NCBI GenBank assembly: GCA_018257865.1
Contig: JAEUBA010000257.1
Location: 1-15,659 of the forward strand
DNA from: Stereocaulon alpinum
Taxonomy: Eukaryota; Ascomycota; Lecanoromycetes; Lecanorales; Stereocaulaceae
Length of the DNA stretch: 15,659 nt
Direction: 5' to 3'
The notes below the pieces were generated by a model. That model was not told the origin of the DNA, made no database searches, and was given only the letters and a program-made list of their open reading frames with translations. The number at the start of each line of letters is the position of its first letter. Position 1 is the stretch's first letter. Shown piece after piece: positions 10,061-15,659 of the stretch. A program made the translations under genes and the position numbers.

Positions 10061-10849
10061 GAGATATCTTATAATATTAGCCCTAAGGATATCGAGTTCT
10101 TATAGAGTAAGCTTAATCCTAATTAAAGCTGCGCTATTAACCGGATTATAGACGCTATTAATATAAATACGGATAATAAGTATAGAGCCCCTAGTACCCT
10201 ATTCTTTCTTAACGGCGCTAGGGGTACTAGTAAGACCTTTATTAAGAATATTATAATAAAGAAAGTACGCCTTAAATAAAAAGTAGCTTTAGCTATAGTA
10301 TCCTTAGGTATAGTAGTAACGCTCCTTTAGGGTAGCTATACTACCTACTTCTAATTTAAGATACTACTAGATTCGGACGCTACTTCTTCGTACGGGATTA
10401 AGAAAGGGACGAACCTTACGGAGCTTATAAAGCGAGCTTAGGTAATCTTTTAGGATAAGTCGCCTATATAGAGTAGGTATAATATAGAGGCTGTAAGCTA
10501 AAGCCTTTAAGATATCTATAGTAATAAGGGGGCGTAGTTTAGGGGTAAAGTTATCTACTTCTACGGTAATTTTCGATAAACCCTACTAGTAGTAGCTAGC
10601 AGATTTAGTAGTTAGGTTATTAATACTTATATATAATAGGCTAAGTTCTAGTAGGATACTATATAATTAGACCTAACTATTAACGAATAACTTAATAATC
10701 CTAATCTTACTGATTCTATATATACTAATATAAGGGCTTTTGCTATTAATCTTCTTAAGATCGGGAACGGGTCTAGTATTTAGAAGAGCTCTACTACTAA
10801 GGAAGATATAGTACCTTAGGCTTATAGCTACGTTCCTAAAAACGCTATT

Positions 10850-10861
10850 AATAAGTTAATT
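10850..10861 (+). repeat. Left target-site duplication of LINE copy 2
   Basis: AATAAGTTAATT occurs here, directly before the first LINE-homologous base, and again at 11428-11439 directly after the tail. The sequence contains no CpA or TpG, which explains why RIP left both copies identical. Confidence 0.85.
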
Positions 10862-11264
10862 TGCCCGCTGCAGTTGTGGATAGAGGAATTAGGATACGAA
10901 GTATATTCTCCTACACTGCCCAGAGCTTAGCGACACTCGAAGGGAGCTTATTAAAGAGGCAGAGACTTATAATATTAGGACTATACTAGCTGAGGTCACC
11001 GGTATAAGAGCGGCTGCGAGATAGCTGGTTAGGTTAGGATTCCTAACGCAGTATCGACTTGCTAGGGAACAGCTCTCCCAGTCTAAACTCCCTATTAGAG
11101 TAGAACCGGTAATAAAAACCCTAAAGATAAAGAAGCCTAAGCGTAAGTAGAAGCTAAAGGCGGCGGAGCTACCGGAGTATTATAGGGCCTATTAGGGTAA
11201 CGGAGATTATTATTACCAGTATTATAGAGCCTAGCGGCGAGGTCGGATAGGCGGAGTAGAATAA
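10862..11264 (+). pseudogene. LINE ORF2 C-terminal fragment in copy 2
   Basis: Frame of TGT 10875-10877: A-R-C-S-C-G, then DTKYILLHCPELSDTRREL, AEVTGIRAAAR, LVRLGFLTQYRLAREQLS and a basic, Tyr-rich end, closed by TAA at 11262-11264. The C-x-C-G...ILLHC arrangement is the zinc-binding motif found after RNase H in fungal Tad-clade LINEs. Each of the internal TAG codons stands where Trp or Gln is expected, and copy 1 has TAG at the same places. Because only the C-terminal end was inserted, this was dead on arrival whatever RIP did. Confidence 0.8.
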
Positions 11265-11427
11265 TAAGTAAGCTAATAAGCGAAAGTTTTTAGCTAGAAG
11301 GGGCGACTCTAGAAAGGTTTCTTTCGCGTCTAGAGGGCCTTTAACCCCCCTAGATTTCCTAATAATGTAAGAGAACACCCTTATTAGTATATATAGATAC
11401 TAGAATAGGCGTATAAATCAATCAATC
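10862..11427 (+). mobile_element. 5'-truncated LINE copy 2 inserted in the helicase
   Basis: Homology to copy 1 starts at about 10862 and ends with AATCAATCAATC at 11427. It carries only the last part of ORF2, the 3' UTR and the tail, so it is a 5'-truncated insertion as usual for LINEs. It is flanked by a perfect 12-bp direct repeat. It is clearly less mutated than copy 1: almost every difference is C or G here and T or A there (for example GCGGCTGCGAG against GTAGCTATAAG), so RIP went further in copy 1. One difference goes the other way (CAGTATT here, CAGTGTT in copy 1). Confidence 0.9.
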
Positions 11428-11439
11428 AATAAGTTAATT
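11428..11439 (+). repeat. Right target-site duplication of LINE copy 2
   Basis: This is the second copy of AATAAGTTAATT, immediately after the AATC tail. The first two or three bases could also be counted as tail. The helicase frame resumes at 11440. Confidence 0.85.
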
Positions 11440-12158
11440 AATAAGGTATACCTAAACCTATATCGCCTAGGTATAGTAGATAGAGAGTATTTATCTTAAA
11501 GAGCTATTCTTACTATTACGAATAAGGACGTTACTAAGATTAATAGTAAGCTTATAACGCAGATACCTAGCGAGCTTACTATATACTAAAGTATTAATTA
11601 GGCTATTTCTAAAGAAGATAAGGACCTCTTTCCAACTAAATATTTTAATATATTTTATAAGGCCTCGCTACCGCCCTATAAGCTTTATATTAAACCGGGT
11701 GTTTTAGTTATATTACTTAGAAACCTAAATCCGCTACGGCTTTATAACGGGACTTAGCTCTAGGTTATATAGTATAGTAAGTATATCTTTAAAGGCGAGA
11801 TTATAGGCGGTACGTATAATAGCGAGAAGGTAATACTCTTTAAGATACTATTATAGTCTAAGGAAAATAATAAGAGGATCCTTACGCCCTTTATACGTAA
11901 GTAATATCTAGTCCGCTCGGTATTTATAATAATAATAAATAAGTCCTAGGGGTAATCTATAAAGTTCGTAGGTATTAACCTATAGTTACGGCCGGCTTTT
12001 AGTTATAGTCAGCTCTATATATCGCTTTTATAGGTTACGAAGCAGGCGAATCTATATATTATTAGGCCGGATAGTTATAAATATACGAATAACTAATTAA
12101 TAAAGAATATAGTATATACTTAGGTACTATTACCTAATTAATAGCCTTAGTAAAAATA

Positions 12159-12191
12159 GTAAAAATCTGGATTTTTACAGGTATTCTCTAG
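12159..12191 (+). other. Helitron-like 3' terminus: hairpin followed by CTAG
   Basis: GTAAAAATC (12159-12167), loop TG, GATTTTTAC (12170-12178) is a perfect 9-bp stem-loop. Nine bases later comes CTAG (12188-12191) followed by T. Canonical Helitrons end in a short hairpin about 10-12 nt before CTRR and insert before a T. It lies 18 bp after the presumed helicase stop (12139-12141), which fits a rolling-circle element ending just after its helicase gene. RIP-driven AT richness raises the chance of such stems, and the 5' end was not found. Confidence 0.4.
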
Positions 12192-12466
12192 TTAGAAATA
12201 ATATTATAGAGCGCTTAGTATAATATTAAAGAATATAGTTAAGAGTTACCGGTATTAAGGAGGCCTAGGGTATAATCCCTAAACTAAAAGTAATTATATT
12301 ATTAAGGATAAGCGGGAGTTTTTATCTAGGCACTATACTATAGTTTCTCTTACAGCTAGAAAAGGTATACTACGTATACTATCTACTAGTTTTATAAATA
12401 ATGTAATAGAATACCCTTATTAGTATATATAGATACTAGAATAGGCGTATAAACTAATCAATCAAC
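12192..12466 (+). mobile_element. Divergent LINE relative or SINE sharing the LINE 3' end (copy 3)
   Basis: From 12400 to 12450 it matches the LINE 3' terminus nearly perfectly (AATGTAATAGAATACCC, then TATATAGATACTAGAATA and GGCGTATAAA), and it ends in ACTAATCAATCAAC. Before that, similarity fades: AAGCGGGAGTTTTTATCTAG at about 12306-12325 still resembles AAGCGAAAGTTTTTAGCTAG of copy 2, but the rest does not align by eye. It is either a diverged LINE subfamily or a short non-autonomous element using the LINE's 3' recognition end. The 5' boundary is uncertain; 12192 is only the first base after the Helitron-like end. Confidence 0.55.
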
Positions 12467-12766
12467 TTTTATACTATAATAACTAATAATTAATAAGTTA
12501 TATAGATCCTATATAGGCTCCTTTATATAGAGTTATATAGTAGCCTACTAGATCTATCTAGGCTTTATATAGAACTATAGACTATTATATAGAGTGATAT
12601 AATACGACGCAGATAATAGTAAAGCTATATAGAGTCTTTTAGCTAAGTATATCTCTATTTTAGTTCCGTACTAACCTATTTCCTTTCTATATAGACTTTT
12701 AATTTTTTATACCCTTTTTTACTAATTAATACTAATCTTAATAAATCTATACTAAACCGTAATATA
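12467..12766. other. Gene-free AT-rich stretch with many TATATAG motifs
   Basis: No coding trace was found. TATATAG recurs about eight times between 12495 and 12690, with short inverted pairs such as CTATATAG and its complement, and runs of T near 12700-12720. It could be the 5' leader or LTR of the next element, but no second copy was found in the window. Confidence 0.4.
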
Positions 12767-13620
12767 ATAGCCTTAGATAATAAAGAGGACGAATAACTAC
12801 GTACCTATCCGCCCGATTTCGGTATAAAACTATACGCGAACGGTAAGACCTAGAAATTAGATATCTTATAAAAAGTAGAATAATTTATATAGGGGCTTAA
12901 TAAATTCCCTATAAAGACCGTAGATATAGCTATATAGCTAGCCGTTAATAAAGTAATTTTACGTACGGATAAAAAGTTAGTCTATATAGCTCCTTTACTA
13001 TTCCTTAGAGTTTAATACTAATTAGTAAGAATTTAAACCGTCCGTATATTATTAAGGGCGTGCTATTATAAAGCTATATAGCCTTATATAATTCTAGTAA
13101 GGAAGTATATATACCCTATATAAAAAATTTAAGTTCCTTTATATTTTATCGCAGTAACGTACGGTTCTATAATAATATATACGCAAATTATTTAACCTCC
13201 GGCGATAGTATTAGTTAATATAACTTTATACTTAGTTAGTACCTATTCGGCCTAGATTTATATAGTAATTATACTAATTTATATAGAGAAAGTTAAGGCT
13301 ACGGCTAAGAAGGATACCTTAGACTCTAATAGTATATCTCCTTATAATACTATTTAGTACTATACTAATCTATATAGGCCCGCGTAAAAAGGTTAAGATT
13401 AGTAATATATTAGAAAAGGAAGTTTATATAGGGCTTAAGGAAAAGTACTAGGAGCTTACTAAAATATACGGCCGCCTTATAGATCTATATAAGGACGACG
13501 AAGATAAGGATAGTAAGGTTAAGTTAGGGGCGGATAGTAGGGCGTAGTATAGATTTATATATAACTATAAAGGTTCGAACTAAACCTATAAAGGTTCGAA
13601 TCGAACCTATATAGGATATA
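12767..13620 (+). pseudogene. Unidentified coding trace, possibly with one frameshift
   Basis: From ATA-GCC (12767, a likely former ATG) the frame gives ALDNKEDE, TYPPDFGIKLYANGKT and KLDIL-KVEQF, with TAG/TAA in place of Gln/Trp, to about 13385. There the sense-like frame moves by one base near a run of five A (13386-13390). The new frame starts with the basic PRKKVKISN, then a helical, charged stretch (KEVYIGLKEKY, KIYGRLIDLYKDDEDKDSKV) that could form a coiled coil, and ends in a short TYKGSN repeat. I do not recognise the protein. It might be ORF1 of a LINE or a gene of an unknown transposon. The charged composition and the type of stops are the only support for coding. Confidence 0.3.
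13565..13615 (+). repeat. 21-bp tandem repeat with internal inverted repeat
   Basis: CTATAAAGGTTCGAA occurs at 13565-13579 and 13586-13600, 21 bp apart, and TCGAACCTATATAGG (13601-13615) is its near-perfect inverse. In the coiled-coil frame the units code for a seven-residue TYKGSN-type repeat. GGTTCGAA resembles a tRNA B box, but no tRNA fold surrounds it. Confidence 0.6.
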
Positions 13621-13841
13621 AGTAGGATATATAAAGACCTTTATAGAAAAGTACTCTCCTATATAAAAATATAATATAATTATAATAATTTATAATATTA
13701 ATTTTCTAATAATACCTTAGGATAAATAACGTTATCTATTTTCTAATCTATACTAGTTAGTAAAAGAACTGTAAGTCTTTATATATCTTTAGTATAGGAT
13801 AGTATAATATAGAGCTGCCTATAACTAAAATAGGATAATAG

Positions 13842-13976
13842 TAGATTAATTCTAATAATAGATAGCGACTATCCTTACGACTTATTAATAGTTATTATAA
13901 AATAGAGCCGAACTAGAAACTGTTTACGCGTAAGGATCTAAGGATAGTTACTATCTTTACTAGTTAGATTAATTCT
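13842..13976. repeat. MITE-like element: inverted repeat flanked by 12-bp direct repeats
   Basis: TAGATTAATTCT stands at 13842-13853 and again at 13965-13976. Between them, GATAGCGACTATCCTTA (13861-13877) is the inverse of TAAGGAT-AGTTACTATC (13939-13955), differing only by C/T and G/A changes of the RIP type; an extra CGTAAGGAT (13929-13937) also matches the end of the left arm. The layout of direct repeat, inverted arm, ~50-bp centre, inverted arm, direct repeat is that of a small non-autonomous DNA transposon with a target duplication, but no second copy is present here to prove mobility. Confidence 0.4.
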
Positions 13977-14400
13977 TAGAATTAAGTATAACCTATTATC
14001 CTACTTTCCTCCTAAAAGACGACCTTCGATATACTACTAAGATAGACGTATAATAACTAGTCGTATTCTATTATATATACTTTTATTAGGGTGTAGATTC
14101 CGTAGTAATATAATTAGGGCCCTAACCTTAAGATATAGCTATATAGGAGGGAACCTAGATAGCTTAAGAGATTATAAAAACTTAAGACTTAATCTATCTA
14201 TTATACTATCTAATAACGAACTGTTAGTAGATAGAAAATACCGTATATTACTAGGTAGATAGGAAAGGATCTCTATATTTAGGAGCGCTACTATATTATT
14301 CTATAGAGATAAGATCGCTTAACTTTTAAAGAAATCCGGTACTAGCGAGGAACGTATAAGGTTAATAGTTAGAAAGATTAATTCCGTAAAAAGTTATATA
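13977..14400 (+). pseudogene. Weak unidentified coding trace
   Basis: In the frame of codon 14281-14283 there are only about three stops (TAA/TAG) in 140 codons, few for this region. The sequence is basic and mixed (YFPPKRRPSIYY, GGNLDSLRDYKNLRLNL, LLKKSGTSEERIRLIVRKI). I do not recognise it. The preceding 13621-13841 shows nothing clear. A chance open stretch is possible, because RIP has also removed many codons that would distinguish frames. Confidence 0.25.
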
Positions 14401-15307
14401 TCCTAGTATAGGTTTATAATTTCTAGCGGTAGTTATATTAACCTATATAAAGATAGTTTATAGGATATATAGGTAATCTAACTCGCGAATACCTAATTAT
14501 TAGACCTAGCGTAAAGCCGTATATTCCGGTTAAGGTTAAGTATCAAAAGTTATAGCTAGATCTAGGAACTATAAAGGCTCGTATTAACCTATATAGTATA
14601 ATTACCCTTAGGAACTACTAATATAGTCTATATAAAGTCTCCCCCTATAATTACTAGTATACTACTAAATAGATTATTATTCTTATAGATATTATATAGG
14701 GTAGTATTTACTATAGTAAAGTTACTCTTATTCTATATAGGTACCTTATCTTAGATAATTAGAGTTATACGGCGAATTAGCTAGGCTATATTAGACTATA
14801 CTAGAATATAATAGGTAGATATATTATCGTAGTTAATTAGGATCTTAAAACGGGAATATAAGGTATAGCTACTAAGTAGTAAGATTACTATAATACCTAT
14901 AGAAGTAACGTATAGAATAATATATCCTTAGGCGCGGAAGTAGTAATATAATATCTTATATAGAAAAGTTTTACTAGTACCCGTAGCGCTATAGACGAAA
15001 AAGTGCGTAGATTAAGGGGTTATAGTAATAGCTATAATAATTATATTAAAAGCGTAACGTTACTCGATATTTAATTACGTAATAATACTTACTCCGTAAT
15101 ATTATAGTATAGCTTAGACGCGATAAGGAAAGGGTAAGTATACGTAGACTAAGGTAGAATTAGTACGGGTAAGTTATAATCTATAAGCTTTCTTCCCTAA
15201 TCGTATAACTATTTAGTAATTAGAAATAACCTATAGTTAAGGTATATATCTAGGGAATTAGCTAGTACTAATAGGTAATCCTAAGTAATATAACGTAGTA
15301 AATTATT
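14401..15307 (+). other. Unassigned RIP-degraded repeat DNA with an ambiguous coding trace
   Basis: All three plus frames carry many TAG/TAA. The frame of codon 14462-14464 +1 (divisible-by-three starts) is the least bad and most charged: GYIGNLTREYLIIRPSVK near 14460, SAIDEKVRRLRGYSNS near 14990, LDAIRKG near 15115. No reverse transcriptase, endonuclease, integrase or transposase motif was recognised. It might belong to the same unknown element as 12767-14400. Confidence 0.25.
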
Positions 15308-15538
15308 ATAAAGATCTATATAGATATAGTAGGAGTATTCGATAATATATCCTATAAAAGGCTACTCTATAACTTAAGGATGAAAGGAATCCCTAAGGGG
15401 ATTGTCCGGTAGACTGCGAGCTTCCTTAAGGATAGAGCGATATTAATAACCCTAGGGGGTAGGACTAGTCTAGTTAAGGCGGTAGAAACAGGGATCCTAT
15501 AAGGATTACTAATATTACTAATCCTATTCCTCTTCTTT
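15308..15538 (+). pseudogene. LINE reverse transcriptase fragment, interrupted
   Basis: Frame of GAT 15323-15325: DIVGVFDNISYKRLLYNL (family: D-I-x-G-A-F-D-N-V-S-H-x-R-L, RT motif A with the first catalytic Asp), then RMKGIPKGIVR, TASFLKDRA, TLGGRTS, VKAVETGI, and a degraded GIPQGSPxSPILF motif (LILFLFF). This is the Tad-clade LINE reverse transcriptase, which copies the element's RNA at the nicked target. The sequence ends abruptly at 15538 before the YADD motif, where an inverted LINE tail begins. Upstream of about 15308 no RT similarity was seen, so it is also 5'-truncated. RIP is milder from 15360 on: ATG at 15360, CGG, TGCGAG and ACAGGG survive. It may come from the same LINE family as the other copies, but these regions do not overlap, so that cannot be tested here. 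Confidence 0.8.
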
Positions 15539-15659
15539 GATTGATTGATTGATTTATACGCCTATTCTAGTATCTATATATACTAATGAGGGTGTTCTCT
15601 TACATTATTAGGAAATCTAGGGGGGTTGAAGGCCCTCTAGACGCGAAAGAAACCTTTCT
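15538..15659 (-). mobile_element. LINE copy 4, 3' end, inserted in the RT fragment
   Basis: TGATTGATTGATTGATTT (15538-15555) is the reversed AATC tail. It is followed by the reverse complement of the LINE 3' UTR (TATACGCCTATTCTAG, then AGGAAATCTAGGGGGG), matching 850-940 and 11330-11420 closely. The element lies on the minus strand and continues past the window. Like copy 2 it is lightly mutated (GACGCGAAAG kept where copy 1 has GACGTAAAAG), so it is probably a late insertion. Confidence 0.9.

Larger units (their letters stand above)
8402..10105 (+). pseudogene. Uncharacterised lysine-rich reading frame, in frame with the downstream helicase
   Basis: A frame of about 560 codons (phase of codon 10082-10084) is broken only by TAG/TAA. 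It is not recognisable as any family I know. Visible parts: a mixed N-terminal region to about 8870; a Pro/Lys/Thr-rich linker (8900-9290) with two copies of an EAKRPK-T-KT repeat, resembling basic DNA-binding tails; then a helical-looking region rich in Lys, Leu and Ile (9290-9750). The frame runs on through a Gln-rich part (TAA/TAG cluster 9755-9810) into the helicase, so this may be the N-terminal half of one large helicase protein, or a separate gene ending at the TAA at 9755. There is no HUH Rep motif that I can see, although RIP turns His into Tyr and could hide it. The start is unknown because ATG codons have been erased. Confidence 0.45.
10106..12141 (+). pseudogene. PIF1-like DNA helicase of the Helitron-associated type, split by a LINE, RIP pseudogene
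   Basis: The frame reads KLNPN-SCAINRIIDAI (Q-motif region, about 10110), then FFLNGARGTSKTF with Walker A at 10214-10237. Walker B is VIF-DKSPI (10442-10468), where the Glu of DE has become Lys. GNFR (10565-10576, former GDFRQ) follows. LINE copy 2 then interrupts between Leu-Ile and Asn-Lys; dropping the LINE plus one 12-bp duplication keeps the frame exactly. Beyond it come VLVILLRNLNPLRLYNGT (about 11701-11754), INKS-G-SIKFVGINL (11935-11985) and QLYISLL-VTK (12010-12042), the classical C-terminal PIF1/Helitron motifs. The probable stop is TAA at 12139-12141. The enzyme would unwind DNA with ATP, in a Helitron for rolling-circle transposition. No Rep nuclease domain was recognised, so Helitron membership rests on helicase style and the nearby 3'-end-like hairpin. 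Confidence 0.8.

Noticed and set aside
11169..11378. The second minus-strand 69-codon open frame as a real gene
   Set aside because: It is the same antisense stretch in LINE copy 2; similarity of the two frames reflects repeat copies, not a gene family.
13571..13607. GGTTCGAATC as a tRNA or SINE B box
   Set aside because: No acceptor, D or anticodon arm fits around it and no A box at the right distance was found; it is part of the 21-bp tandem repeat.
15308..15659. Twin-priming inversion as explanation of the opposed LINE parts
   Set aside because: In twin priming the inverted part lies on the 5' side of the retained 3' segment. Here the opposed RT fragment lies beyond the tail, so two nested insertions explain it better.
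1..15659. Alternative genetic code (TAG/TAA read as Gln), since frames are continuous apart from these stops
   Set aside because: TAG also stands at Trp positions, ATG is lost, catalytic Asp/Glu codons are changed by G to A, and LINE copies differ by C/T and G/A only; RIP explains all of these and a code change does not.

Overview
This window looks like a block of dead, nested transposable elements from a filamentous ascomycete (Pezizomycotina). It carries a very strong repeat-induced point mutation (RIP) signature. CpA and TpG are almost absent, TpA is everywhere, ATG is nearly eliminated on both strands, and almost every stop in the recognisable coding frames is TAG or TAA where Gln (CAG/CAA) or Trp (TGG) is expected. 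I see no intact gene, tRNA, rRNA or CRISPR array. The species cannot be told from this sequence.

Layout, left to right. (1) 1-954: 3' part of a Tad-like LINE (copy 1) with the end of ORF2, a 3' UTR and an AATC-type tail. It is inserted in a Ty3/gypsy retrotransposon. (2) 952-5004, minus strand: one long RIP-riddled frame holding gag, a C2H2 finger, a protease-like segment and the first residues of reverse transcriptase. (3) 5042-8030, plus strand: reverse transcriptase, RNase H, integrase and a chromodomain-like tail of the same kind of element. The two halves point away from each other and are nearly complementary in content, as if one element had its 5' half inverted. (4) 8402-12141, plus strand: an uncharacterised lysine-rich region in frame with a PIF1-like helicase of the type found in Helitrons. 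A 5'-truncated LINE (copy 2, 10862-11427) interrupts the helicase and is flanked by a perfect 12-bp target-site duplication. A hairpin plus CTAG at 12159-12191 resembles a Helitron 3' end. (5) 12192-12466: a divergent element sharing the LINE 3' terminus. (6) 12467-15300: the most AT-rich part, with weak coding traces, a 21-bp tandem repeat and a MITE-like inverted repeat, and no family I can name. (7) 15308-15538: a LINE reverse transcriptase fragment, cut by the 3' end of another LINE copy (15538-15659, minus strand).

Nothing here functions together as a pathway. The biological content is the history of insertions and RIP. Older hosts are a gypsy element and a helicase element. LINEs then inserted into them, and RIP acted to different depths. 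Copy 1 of the LINE is more heavily mutated than copy 2. A few RIP-poor islands (about 4960-5045, 9831-10060, 10862-11400, 15360-15659) mark junctions or younger sequence. Coordinates of degraded coding regions are approximate because starts and stops have been mutated.
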